A stretch of DNA of 22,571 nucleotides from Bacillota bacterium (GTDB lineage: Bacteria > Bacillota_A > Clostridia > DSM-8532): NCBI GenBank assembly GCA_023424865.1, contig JAFADM010000079.1, positions 1 through 22,571 of the forward strand. Reading direction: 5' to 3'. The notes beneath the pieces are model-generated. The model did no database searches. It was given only the letters and a program-made list of their open reading frames with translations, and was not told the DNA's origin. The position numbers were made by a program, and so were the translations under genes. This document shows, in pieces, positions 14,404 to 21,505 of the stretch; positions within the stretch are counted from its first letter, which is position 1; the number at the start of each line of letters is the position of its first letter.

Positions 14404-15648
14404 TTAACCGTTCTTTTTCTCCAGAAGATAATCCATAAGAAGGCTTGCATCCTCAACATAATAATTCCGAGCTTTCGCGTAAGCCTCCGAATAAACAGCC
14501 TGTGAATCCAGCAGCTCGTTACGGCTGTCAAAAAGCATGAAGGGAACAGGATCCCGGCTATGGGTTTTTATGGACAGGGGAGTGGGGTGATCCGGCATGA
14601 TCAGAATTCGGAACGGCCCTATCTGAGGAAGCTCCTTTAGTAGAAAACCGAGAATATCCCGATCAATGATTTCAACCGATCGTACCTTTTCCTCCAATAA
14701 TCCCTGATGACCGCATTCATCCGGCGCCTCAATGTGGATATACACGAAATCCCTGCCGCTTTTAAGTTCTTCCAGAGCGGCACGGGCTTTGCCCTTGAAA
14801 TTGGTATGTATGTTTCCTGTAGCACCCTCCACATTAATAGAGCGCATGCCGGCCGCAAGGCCGATACCCTTTATTAAATCCACCGCAGAAATAACCGAAC
14901 CTTCAAGACCGTATTTCGCCTTAAAGGAAGGAACGGCAGGGCGCTTTCCCTGACCCCATAACCAAATAGCGGTGGCAGGGCGCAAGCCTTTTTCAATCCG
15001 TTTTTGGTTTATGGGATGGTTTTCCAGTATGGCCGGACTTCTTCTCATTAATTCCAAAAGGCGTTGGCCGCCCTCTCCGGCGGGTAGATAATCACTTATC
15101 CTTTTACCGGATATATCATGGGGAGGAGTTAAGCTCATATCCAAAGGGCCATTATTCCAGATTGCCAGGTGGCGGTAGCTTATTCCGGGATGGAAGGAGA
15201 TTCCGTCCCCGTTAAGGCTTTGGGCAACAGCCTTCATTAAAAGGGCGGCTTCCTCGGTGGTAATTTCCCCGGCACTGTAATCCGCCATCCTTTTGTCTTC
15301 GAATTTGTCCTCTCCTGTAAGCGTGACAAGATTGCACCTAAGAGCCACATCCTCATCGGACATTTGAATGCCCATACTCACTGCCTCCAGAGGAGAACGG
15401 CCTGTGTAATAGACCTGGGGGTTGAATCCAAAAACGGAAAGATTAGCCACATCGCTTCCGGCAGGAAGATTCTCCGGTACGGTTTTTGCAAGTCCCAGCA
15501 GGGATTTTTTTGAAAGGGCATCCAGATTCGGAGTATGGGCAGCCTCTAAAACGGTTTTGCCGTCCAATGCCTCAAGGGGTAGATCAGCCATACCGTCTCC
15601 TAAAAGAACAATGTACTTGGTTGTATTATTCGGTGTCATGTTCGTCAT
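14404..15648 (-). CDS. apgM: 2,3-bisphosphoglycerate-independent phosphoglycerate mutase, ApgM type
   Basis: Cytosolic metalloenzyme of the alkaline-phosphatase superfamily that interconverts 3- and 2-phosphoglycerate in glycolysis. The 414-residue protein has the N-terminal metal site LLGDGMAD (Asp17), the phosphoryl-accepting Ser in AGSDVANLS (Ser65), YYTGRSPLEA, and the C-terminal metal-site motifs IEAPDECGHQG and IMPDHPTP with THSRDPVPF. This matches the archaeal-type ApgM, not the longer GpmI. AAGGAAAG just before the ATG fits this start. An ATG three codons later is possible. Some bacterial ApgM-like proteins act as homoserine kinase, so that role is the main alternative. No threonine-pathway gene is adjacent. 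Confidence 0.85.
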   Translation of the reverse strand: MTNMTPNNTTKYIVLLGDGMADLPLEALDGKTVLEAAHTPNLDALSKKSLLGLAKTVPENLPAGSDVANLSVFGFNPQVYYTGRSPLEAVSMGIQMSDEDVALRCNLVTLTGEDKFEDKRMADYSAGEITTEEAALLMKAVAQSLNGDGISFHPGISYRHLAIWNNGPLDMSLTPPHDISGKRISDYLPAGEGGQRLLELMRRSPAILENHPINQKRIEKGLRPATAIWLWGQGKRPAVPSFKAKYGLEGSVISAVDLIKGIGLAAGMRSINVEGATGNIHTNFKGKARAALEELKSGRDFVYIHIEAPDECGHQGLLEEKVRSVEIIDRDILGFLLKELPQIGPFRILIMPDHPTPLSIKTHSRDPVPFMLFDSRNELLDSQAVYSEAYAKARNYYVEDASLLMDYLLEKKNG

Positions 15649-15739
15649 TTCTTTCCTTGCCTATTTAAAGTAGCCGGAATCGCCGGTGTTTAGGACGGGG
15701 GCTCCGGTTTTTTAGTTGGTTCATCCTATGAATAAACTA

Positions 15740-15771
15740 AAAAAGCTGTCCCTTTAACAAGACAGCTTTTT
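15740..15771. terminator. Intrinsic terminator after the OadG-like gene
   Basis: AAAAAGCTGTC (15740-15750) and GACAGCTTTTT (15761-15771) form a perfect 11-bp stem with a ten-base loop. It lies just after the stop of the minus-strand OadG-like gene and has terminal A/T runs usable on either strand. Confidence 0.8.
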
Positions 15772-15781
15772 ATATGCTTTA

Positions 15782-16069
15782 TTACAGCCGGGTTGCGATG
15801 TACTGATCACGTCCTGCCGTGTTCCAGACCGGGCTGCTTCTTCCAACACGCTTTATGGAGCGTATTTGAAGATCGCCTGTTCTGCTGGAAGGCATCATAC
15901 ACATTATGGCAGCCATAATAACTGCGGCCAGTTCCTTGGGATCTGTTTCAGTAGAAGCACTTTCCTGAGCTTCATCAAGAGCGGCGGAAGCCGTATCAAC
16001 GGAAAGGGCCTGGCTCTGCGTGTCAGAAGATTTGCTGCTGTTTCCGAAAATTTTTGCAAAAAATGACAT
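15782..16069 (-). CDS. Small OadG-like protein (sodium-pump decarboxylase gamma C-terminal region)
   Basis: A 95-residue protein starting MSFFAKIFG, with a low-complexity Ser/Ala/Asp/Glu-rich linker (about 10-43). Its C-terminal half, ELAAVIMAAI followed by LQIRSIKRVG, SPVWNTAGRDQYI, resembles the tail of OadG-type gamma/delta subunits of sodium-pumping decarboxylases. The N-terminal membrane helix of that family is absent, and no alpha, beta or biotin-carrier gene lies nearby. Function is therefore uncertain; a partner for a decarboxylase encoded elsewhere is possible. GGAGGCG before the ATG supports the start. It has its own likely promoter and terminator, so it is a single-gene unit. Confidence 0.65.
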   Translation of the reverse strand: MSFFAKIFGNSSKSSDTQSQALSVDTASAALDEAQESASTETDPKELAAVIMAAIMCMMPSSRTGDLQIRSIKRVGRSSPVWNTAGRDQYIATRL

Positions 16070-16090
16070 TCTATCGCCTCCATCCGGTAA

Positions 16091-16120
16091 ATATTATCTT
16101 GTTAAAAGTAACACAAGCAA
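16091..16120 (-). promoter_or_regulatory. Possible promoter of the OadG-like gene
   Basis: On the minus strand, TTGCTT (16120-16115), an 18-base spacer and TAATAT (16096-16091) lie just before the ribosome binding site. An overlapping TTGACT at 16134-16129 could instead act as -35 for a weak TACTTT box. Confidence 0.45.
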
Positions 16121-16197
16121 GGCCTTCTAGTCAATAGAACGCGGTAATTTGCCCACGGAAACAAAAGTTCGGTTTTACTCCTGTCCGCCTATGGAAA

Positions 16198-16220
16198 ACT
16201 CAATAGCTATCTTATATAAT
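16198..16220 (+). promoter_or_regulatory. Probable promoter of the hydrogenase-sensor operon
   Basis: TATAAT (16215-16220) is a perfect -10 box. TGGAAA, 17 bases upstream, is a moderate -35 match. Transcription should begin near 16227, inside the following inverted repeat and about 65 bases before the first gene. Confidence 0.5.
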
Positions 16221-16221
16221 G

Positions 16222-16246
16222 TAAGCATCCCTGCCTTACATGCTTA
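16222..16246 (+). other. Inverted repeat overlapping the presumed start of transcription
   Basis: TAAGCAT (16222-16228) and ATGCTTA (16240-16246) are exact complements 11 bases apart. GTAAG (16221-16225) can alternatively pair with CTTAC (16235-16239). Its place right after the -10 box suits a repressor operator. An RNA hairpin switch is the alternative. Confidence 0.4.
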
Positions 16247-16291
16247 TCAATGTGAAAGACACTACTGAATTCTATGCCACTGAGGTGTAAT

Positions 16292-16645
16292 ATGACGATT
16301 CGCGAAGTTGTACAGCTATTAAAGGCCGTAGTTCATACCGGAGAGCATCTGCTGGAGCTTAATGTACAATCGGCATGCAGTGCGGATTTGATGAGTGACG
16401 TCATGGCTTTTTCAAAAGAAAACGCCATGCTTCTGACTGGTCTTGTCAATCCCCAGGTAATTCGCACGGCTGAAATGCTGGATATTAGGGCTGTTATTTT
16501 TGTCAGGGGAAAAAAGCCCCAGGAGGCTATGGTTCAACTGGCCGGAGAAAAGGATATTATTCTTATTTCCACCGATTACTCTCTTTTTGTTGCCAGTGGC
16601 AAGCTTTATGAAAAGGGAATTAACGGCTATGGAGAGCAAAGATGA
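16292..16645 (+). CDS. DRTGG-domain protein (first copy)
   Basis: Small cytosolic protein of about 117 residues, probably a ligand-sensing or partner module for the downstream hydrogenase. I choose the ATG at 16292 because GAGGTG precedes it; an in-frame ATG at 16274 has no ribosome binding site. Visible DRTGG-type features are SADLMSDVMAF, LLTGLVNPQVIRTAEMLDI and AVIFVRGKKP. These domains occur in phosphotransacetylases and CBS proteins and recur beside sensory [FeFe]-hydrogenases in clostridia. The stop codon overlaps the next start by four bases (ATGA), indicating translational coupling. A second, diverged DRTGG protein is encoded at 18489. The biochemical activity is unknown. Confidence 0.75.
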   Translation: MTIREVVQLLKAVVHTGEHLLELNVQSACSADLMSDVMAFSKENAMLLTGLVNPQVIRTAEMLDIRAVIFVRGKKPQEAMVQLAGEKDIILISTDYSLFVASGKLYEKGINGYGEQR

Positions 16646-17067
16646 GCGGTGTTATTGTGAGGGAGTACACTATTCCTGCCAATGATTTTACCGTTGCCGG
16701 AGAAGCCTCCAGCAGCGTGAGAAAAATACTGACCCAATTGGGCGTTTCACCTTCGGCAGTTAAGAAAACCTCTATTGCCATGTATGAAGCCGAAATTAAC
16801 GCGGTCATTCATGGTGGAGGCGGAAAAGCCCATGTGGAAATTGACAACTCCAAGGTTTACATAGCCATAAGGGACGAGGGGCCAGGAATTGTGGATCTGG
16901 AGCTTGCCATGCAGGAAGGTTATTCCACAGCCTCCGATCGGGTGCGTGAAATGGGTTTTGGCGCGGGTATGGGGCTTCCAAACATAAAAAAACATGCCGA
17001 CAGGCTTCAAATTGATACGGTGGTCGGAAAGGGCACAGATGTCTGTATCACCGTCTACTTCTCCTGA
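16642..17067 (+). CDS. GHKL-type ATPase (anti-sigma factor/serine kinase-like)
   Basis: Cytosolic 141-residue protein made almost wholly of a Bergerat-fold ATPase domain, like SpoIIAB/RsbW anti-sigma kinases. The N-box is EAEINAVIHG, the G1 box is DEGPGI, the G2 box is GFGAGMGLPNIK, and the last strand is GKGTDVCITVYF. It has no histidine dimerisation domain, so it is not a complete sensor kinase. The start has GGAG within the upstream gene, and the four-base overlap suggests coupling. Beside a HydS-like protein it is a candidate output partner that could turn redox or hydrogen signals into protein phosphorylation or sigma-factor control; that role is inferred. Confidence 0.85.
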   Translation: MSGVIVREYTIPANDFTVAGEASSSVRKILTQLGVSPSAVKKTSIAMYEAEINAVIHGGGGKAHVEIDNSKVYIAIRDEGPGIVDLELAMQEGYSTASDRVREMGFGAGMGLPNIKKHADRLQIDTVVGKGTDVCITVYFS

Positions 17068-17140
17068 ACATAAGGCTCATTTCTTTAAGGCGGAGCAGTA
17101 AGGCAATAAACCTTTCGGCTTGGCAGGAAAGGATGAAAAG

Positions 17141-18445
17141 ATGGAACAGGCGTATTTTCATTCCGTAACGTTAGACAAGGAGAAATGCAAGGGGTGTACA
17201 AACTGCATTAAGCACTGCCCCACCGAGGCAATACGCGTCAGGGGGGGAAAGGCGGCCATTATTGCGGAAAGGTGCGTTGACTGCGGCGAATGTATACGCA
17301 TTTGTCCGTATCACGCCAAAAAGGCTGTGACGGATTCTCTGGAGAGGCTAAAGGACTATACCGTCCGTATTGCACTGCCCGCCCCATCCTTATATGGCCA
17401 GTTCGGCCCAAGCTTTTCACGCAGCCGTATACTTCAGGGGCTTTTAAGCCTGGGCTTTGACGGGGTGTATGAGGTGGCGGCCGCAGCTGAAATTGTTACC
17501 CGGGCTACCGACAGATATATGAGGCAGGCTGCATTGAAAAAGCCTGTTATCTCCTCTGCCTGCCCAGCGGTGGTTCGTCTAATTCAGGTGCGCTTTCCCA
17601 ATTTGATCGATAATCTGGCAAAAATTGATTCACCGATGGAGGTTGCTGCAAGGCTGGCTCGGGAAGCCTTTTTGACTGAAAAGGGTGAGACGGCTTCTGA
17701 GGATCGTGTAGGAGTCTTTTTTATTTCTCCCTGTGCGGCAAAGGTGACAAGTGTCAAAGCTCCTTATGAAAGTTATGTGTCATCTGTAAGCGGCGTTTTG
17801 GCCATGAAGGAGGTATACCTTCCGCTTTTGGAAGCCATGAAAGCGGGGAAAATGGGTAAAACTCTCATACAAACCCTTTCCGGTCCCTCCGGAATAGGGT
17901 GGGCCGGTACCGGGGGCGAAAGTTCCGCTTTGTCGGGTGGACGGCGTATTGCGGTGCATGGCATCAAGAATGTCATTGACATTTTGGATATGACGGTTCA
18001 GGGTGCTCTGGACAGCATCGACTTTATAGAAGCGCTCGCATGTCCTGAGGGCTGTCTTGGAGGCCCCCTCACCGTTGAAAATCCCTTTATATCAAAAATT
18101 AATCTTAAATATGTAAGCGAGGATGCCGCAGCAGATAAGGTAAAAGCAGAACAGACCTTTCTGCCGGAGGGAGACAAGGATTATATCTGGAAATCTCAGG
18201 TAACATACCGGCCTATTTTAAAGCTTGATGAGGATATGCTCCGGGCCATTGAAAAAATGCAGCACATGGATGAACTGACCGACAGCCTTCCCGGCTTGGA
18301 CTGCGGTGCCTGCGGTGCGCCCAATTGCCGTGCCCTTGCGGAGGATATTGTACGGGAAAATGCTCGGGTGACGGATTGCGTTTTTAAACTCAGGGAACGG
18401 GTTAGTGATATAGCAAGCCTGCTTCAGAAAATCGAGGAGCTATAA
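17141..18445 (+). CDS. Putative sensory [FeFe]-hydrogenase (HydS-like)
   Basis: Cytosolic iron-sulfur protein of about 434 residues. Two N-terminal [4Fe-4S] motifs use Cys16/19/22/26 and Cys45/48/51/55. The H-cluster domain keeps the four cysteine ligands: Cys141 in SSACP, Cys198 in ISPCAAK, and Cys301 and Cys305 in ACPEGCLGG. The proton-relay Cys that precedes the first ligand in catalytic hydrogenases is Ala140 here, and the Met of the MPC motif is Ser197. Both are typical of low-activity sensory types. A C-terminal [4Fe-4S] motif (Cys388/391/396/413, DCGACGAPNC) replaces the PAS domain of some sensory hydrogenases. The ATG at 17141 with GGAAAGGA upstream is preferred over a TTG seven codons earlier. 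Its neighbours (ATPase, DRTGG, PHP) fit a signalling role rather than bulk hydrogen production. Confidence 0.85.
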   Translation: MEQAYFHSVTLDKEKCKGCTNCIKHCPTEAIRVRGGKAAIIAERCVDCGECIRICPYHAKKAVTDSLERLKDYTVRIALPAPSLYGQFGPSFSRSRILQGLLSLGFDGVYEVAAAAEIVTRATDRYMRQAALKKPVISSACPAVVRLIQVRFPNLIDNLAKIDSPMEVAARLAREAFLTEKGETASEDRVGVFFISPCAAKVTSVKAPYESYVSSVSGVLAMKEVYLPLLEAMKAGKMGKTLIQTLSGPSGIGWAGTGGESSALSGGRRIAVHGIKNVIDILDMTVQGALDSIDFIEALACPEGCLGGPLTVENPFISKINLKYVSEDAAADKVKAEQTFLPEGDKDYIWKSQVTYRPILKLDEDMLRAIEKMQHMDELTDSLPGLDCGACGAPNCRALAEDIVRENARVTDCVFKLRERVSDIASLLQKIEEL

Positions 18446-18488
18446 ATATTCCGGATGCAGGCAGAGAGACGAATGGAGGAGAACGGTT

Positions 18489-18833
18489 ATGACGGTTGAA
18501 GAGCTGGCACAGCTTTTGGAAGCGGAGATTCTCACCTGCAGGGGGGAAGCCGTAAGCCGAAGAGTATCCGGAGTGTATGTTTGTGACCTTCTAAGCTACG
18601 CCATGGCGAAAATAGAGGCAGAGGATGTGTGGATAACAGTTCATACCAATCTGAACGTAGTTGCGGTGGCCCTGCTTTCCGGGGTGGCCTGCGTGCTTAT
18701 ACCGGAAGGTGGGCAGGTAGAGGAGGCAGCCCTGTCCCGGGCTGCTGCCGAATCCGTTGTCCTTCTGTCCGGAAAGGCCTCCGGTGCACGCTATTGCCAT
18801 GAGATTTTGAAGCTTTTGGAAGGAACGGAATAA
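18489..18833 (+). CDS. DRTGG-domain-like protein (second copy)
   Basis: A 114-residue cytosolic protein starting after GGAGGAG. It has the pattern SGVYVCDLLSYAMAKIEAED, WITVHTNLNVVAVALLSGV, CVLIPEGG and VVLLSGKASG, similar in layout to DRTGG modules such as the one at 16292 but clearly diverged. It may heterodimerise with that protein or sense a metabolite; neither is shown. Its TAA stop shares its last base with the ATG of the PHP gene, so translation is coupled. Position between HydS and PHP is a recurring clostridial arrangement as far as I recall. Confidence 0.7.
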   Translation: MTVEELAQLLEAEILTCRGEAVSRRVSGVYVCDLLSYAMAKIEAEDVWITVHTNLNVVAVALLSGVACVLIPEGGQVEEAALSRAAAESVVLLSGKASGARYCHEILKLLEGTE

Positions 18834-19561
18834 TGGCTGCCTTCACGGACCTCCATATTCATAGCTGCCTTTCTCCCTGTGCCCATGAGGACATGACCCC
18901 GAACAATATCGTCAATATGGCCCTTATTAAAGGCCTGGAGCTTATTGCGGTTACGGACCACAATTCCTGTGCCAATTGCGGGGCTGTAATGGAGGCGGGT
19001 AAGAGAGCGGGGCTTGCTGTTGTGCCCGCCATGGAGCTGTGTACAGCGGAGGAAATACACCTCCTGTGCTATTTTCCCAGCCTTGAAGCGGCTCTTGAAA
19101 TGCAGTGCCTGGTTTATGGCAACCTGCTCCCTTACCCCAACAGGCCGGATATTTTCGGCGATCAAATTCTTATGGACAGTCTGGATGTGGAATCAGGCCG
19201 GGAGACTCGTTTTCTTGCAGGCGCAACGACACTGGATGTGAGGGAAGCCTGCAAAAGAGTGCGTGGGCTTGGAGGCGCCCCGGTACCCGCCCATGTGGAT
19301 CGGGAGGCTTTCAGCATGGTAAATACCCTGGGAACCCTGCCTCAGGAGTACGGCTTTAACTTTATGGAGCTGTCGCGAAGCTGCAATGCCCCGCTTTTTA
19401 TGAATAAACATGCTGAATTAGCAAAAATGAAATTACTGAGAAACTCCGATGCCCACTTCCTCTGGGACTTATTTGAAAAAGAGGACTGTGCACCCATAAG
19501 AGCGGTATCTTCTGCCGAGCTGGTGGATTTGCTGGAAAAAAATCTGTTGGGTATGCTATAA
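18833..19561 (+). CDS. PHP-domain metal-dependent phosphoesterase
   Basis: Predicted cytosolic phosphoesterase of 242 residues. All PHP metal motifs are visible: DLHIHSCLSP (His8, His10), VTDHNS (Asp42, His43), AMELCTAEEIHLLCYF (Glu68, His76), PAHVDRE (His154) and NSDAHF (Asp206, His208). The full metal set suggests an active enzyme acting on a phosphoester such as a nucleotide or sugar phosphate. The substrate is unknown. It starts within the stop codon of the DRTGG gene, with GGAAGGA upstream, and ends 66 bases before pyrK. Its place in the hydrogenase-sensor operon suggests a signalling or nucleotide-turnover role, which is inference. Confidence 0.85.
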   Translation: MAAFTDLHIHSCLSPCAHEDMTPNNIVNMALIKGLELIAVTDHNSCANCGAVMEAGKRAGLAVVPAMELCTAEEIHLLCYFPSLEAALEMQCLVYGNLLPYPNRPDIFGDQILMDSLDVESGRETRFLAGATTLDVREACKRVRGLGGAPVPAHVDREAFSMVNTLGTLPQEYGFNFMELSRSCNAPLFMNKHAELAKMKLLRNSDAHFLWDLFEKEDCAPIRAVSSAELVDLLEKNLLGML

Positions 19562-19570
19562 TGAGTCGAT

Positions 19571-19605
19571 GCCGGCTGACCCGCAAAGCCTAAAAAGTCA
19601 CCGGC
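19571..19605 (+). other. Hairpin between the PHP and pyrK genes
   Basis: GCCGG-c-TGAC (19571-19580) pairs with GTCACCGGC (19597-19605). No T-run follows, so it looks like an intercistronic processing or stability element and not a terminator. Confidence 0.35.
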
Positions 19606-19627
19606 CGAGCCAATCAGGAGGACTTGC

Positions 19628-20401
19628 ATGAGCTTATATAAAATACAGCGGATTGAAAAACTCAATCAGGATACCTTTCTTTTTAGAATAGATTCACCGG
19701 AGATAGCCTCAAAGGCCAAAGCGGGGCAGTTTGTCAATGTCCTTTGCGGAGACGGGCTCAATGCCTATTTGAGAAGGCCTATCAGCATCTGCCGCACAGA
19801 TAGGGTTAACCTGACCTTTGACATCGTCTTTCAGATTAGAGGAAAGGGAACGCGGCTTCTTGCCGAATTCAAGGAAGGTCAGGAGCTTGACGTTTTAGGT
19901 CCGTTAGGAAACAGCTTTGCCTTAAACCCGGCCCACGAAAATCTCATCGTCATGGGGGGAGGCATCGGTATTTTTCCTCTGCTTCAGCTATTAAAGGATC
20001 ACCCGGCTAAGAGAAAAACGGCTGTGCTGGGGTTTAGAAATAAGGCTTCGGTGGTTTTGGAAAAGGATTTTTCCGAGGCCTGCCAAAGCCTTCTTATTGC
20101 TACCGATGACGGAAGCTACGGTTATAAGGGCTTTGCGCCCGAGCTGTTTGGTGATAGCCTCAAGAAGGACAGGCCCGATTTTGCGGCCATGTGCGGTCCC
20201 CTTGTGATGATGAAAAAGGGTGTAGGCCTGTGTGAGCACTTTGCCATAGAAAGCCAGGTGTCCATGGAACAGCGAATGGGCTGCGGCATCGGAGCCTGTT
20301 TGGTTTGTGCCTGTAAAACAAGGGATAAAAACGACTGGACTTATTCCCATGTCTGCAAGGATGGCCCTATCTTTAACGGCAAGGACATTCTGTTTGACTG
20401 A
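19628..20401 (+). CDS. pyrK: Dihydroorotate dehydrogenase B electron-transfer subunit
   Basis: FAD and [2Fe-2S] protein that passes electrons from dihydroorotate oxidation by PyrD to NAD+. The 257-residue length fits the family. The FAD-binding segment is YLRRPISIC (about 47-55), the nucleotide-binding segment is VMGGGIGIFPLLQLL (about 108-122), and the C-terminal [2Fe-2S] ligands are Cys219, Cys224, Cys227 and Cys243. AGGAGG before the ATG supports the start. pyrD follows after 36 bases, and the two proteins form the class 1B heterotetramer in the cytosol. It is the first pyrimidine gene after the hydrogenase-sensor genes on the same strand, with no terminator seen between them. Confidence 0.95.
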   Translation: MSLYKIQRIEKLNQDTFLFRIDSPEIASKAKAGQFVNVLCGDGLNAYLRRPISICRTDRVNLTFDIVFQIRGKGTRLLAEFKEGQELDVLGPLGNSFALNPAHENLIVMGGGIGIFPLLQLLKDHPAKRKTAVLGFRNKASVVLEKDFSEACQSLLIATDDGSYGYKGFAPELFGDSLKKDRPDFAAMCGPLVMMKKGVGLCEHFAIESQVSMEQRMGCGIGACLVCACKTRDKNDWTYSHVCKDGPIFNGKDILFD

Positions 20402-20437
20402 CAGAGTACTGAAAAGAGCAATTGAAAGGAAAAACGC

Positions 20438-21373
20438 ATGGTAAACGGCAATCAATCAGGGGAAATGCCTTCCCTTAAAGTGAATATCGGAGGATTGCAG
20501 CTTAAAAACCCTATTATGGCCGCCTCGGGAACCTTCGGGTTCGGAAGGGAATACGCCCGCTATTTTGATTTATCCCGTCTGGGCGGTATAAGTGTAAAAG
20601 GGCTTACACCCCTTCCTCGAAAAGGCAATCCGCCACCGCGTATTGCTGAAACTCCCGGAGGAATACTTAACAGCGTAGGCCTCCAAAATCCCGGTGTGGA
20701 TGCCTTTATACGGGATGAAATCCCTTTTTTAAGGCAATACGATACGGCAATTATCGCCAATGCCTCCGGCAATACCATTGAGGAGTATGCCGGTATAACG
20801 GAAAAGCTTTCTCATGCGGATGTGGATGCCATAGAAATAAACCTTTCCTGTCCCAATGTCAAGCATGGCGGTATGATCTTCGGCAGCACAAGGGAAGGTG
20901 TGGCACAGGTTGTGCGAGAGGTGAAACGGGTTGCCAAAAAGCCTCTCATGATAAAGCTCACACCCAATGTAACCGATATTACCGAGCTGGCTCTGGCTGC
21001 GGAAGCAGAAGGAGCCGACAGTGTATCCCTTATTAATACCCTTTTAGGAATGGCCATTGACGTAAAATCACGAAGACCCATCCTGGGTAATGTTATGGGC
21101 GGCCTTTCCGGGCCTGCCGTCAAGCCGGTGGCCCTTCGTATGGTCTATCAGGTGTCCCGGGCGGTTAAAATCCCTGTTGTGGGCATGGGAGGCATTTCAA
21201 ACGGACTGGATGCGGTGGAATTTCTTCTTGCCGGTGCTTCGGCGGTTATGATTGGAACGGCCGGTTTTGTGGATCCTATGGCCTGGATGCGTTCTTTGGA
21301 CGAGCTTGAGGCCTACATGACAGAAACGGGAGTTAAGGATGTCGGGGAGCTGATTGGCGCTTTAAAGGCCTGA
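20438..21373 (+). CDS. pyrD: Dihydroorotate dehydrogenase, class 1B catalytic subunit
   Basis: FMN enzyme that oxidises dihydroorotate to orotate in de novo pyrimidine synthesis, working with PyrK. The 311-residue TIM barrel shows NPIMAASGTFGFG near the N-terminus, NSVGLQNPG, the catalytic base Cys138 in INLSCPNVKHGG as in class 1B enzymes, and the FMN-phosphate region VGMGGISNG with VMIGTAG. AAAGGA before the ATG fits this start. The operon context with pyrK confirms class 1B. A PyrE-like gene follows after a 132-base gap that contains its own possible promoter. Confidence 0.96.
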   Translation: MVNGNQSGEMPSLKVNIGGLQLKNPIMAASGTFGFGREYARYFDLSRLGGISVKGLTPLPRKGNPPPRIAETPGGILNSVGLQNPGVDAFIRDEIPFLRQYDTAIIANASGNTIEEYAGITEKLSHADVDAIEINLSCPNVKHGGMIFGSTREGVAQVVREVKRVAKKPLMIKLTPNVTDITELALAAEAEGADSVSLINTLLGMAIDVKSRRPILGNVMGGLSGPAVKPVALRMVYQVSRAVKIPVVGMGGISNGLDAVEFLLAGASAVMIGTAGFVDPMAWMRSLDELEAYMTETGVKDVGELIGALKA

Positions 21374-21416
21374 ACAGGCAAAATGCCTCAGCCAGTGAAG
21401 ATAAAGGCTTGAGTGC

Positions 21417-21445
21417 TTGCAGTTAATTGTAAATTGTAATAAGAT
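21417..21445 (+). promoter_or_regulatory. Possible promoter of the pyrE-like gene
   Basis: TTGCAG (21417-21422), a 17-base spacer and TAAGAT (21440-21445) lie in the 132-base gap after pyrD. It would allow the phosphoribosyltransferase gene to be expressed apart from pyrKD. No PyrR-type attenuator is evident. Confidence 0.45.
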
Positions 21446-21505
21446 GCCGGAAAAATATAATTCTCTGCCTCATGAACTGAAAAACGAAAAGGAGAACAAA
21501 GAAAC

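Noticed and set aside
15670..15715. CCGGA ... TCCGG hairpin followed by six T on the plus strand
   Set aside because: No plus-strand gene ends here, the stem is short with a large irregular loop, and it lies in the leader of the minus-strand apgM gene where the T-run would be upstream.
17120..17140. TTG start seven codons before the HydS ATG
   Set aside because: The ATG at 17141 has a better placed GGAAAGGA and starts directly before the ferredoxin-like domain; the TTG has no ribosome binding site.
18591..18800. Small open frames antisense or out of frame to the DRTGG, PHP and pyr genes
   Set aside because: They overlap well-supported genes, lack ribosome binding sites and show no recognisable protein features.
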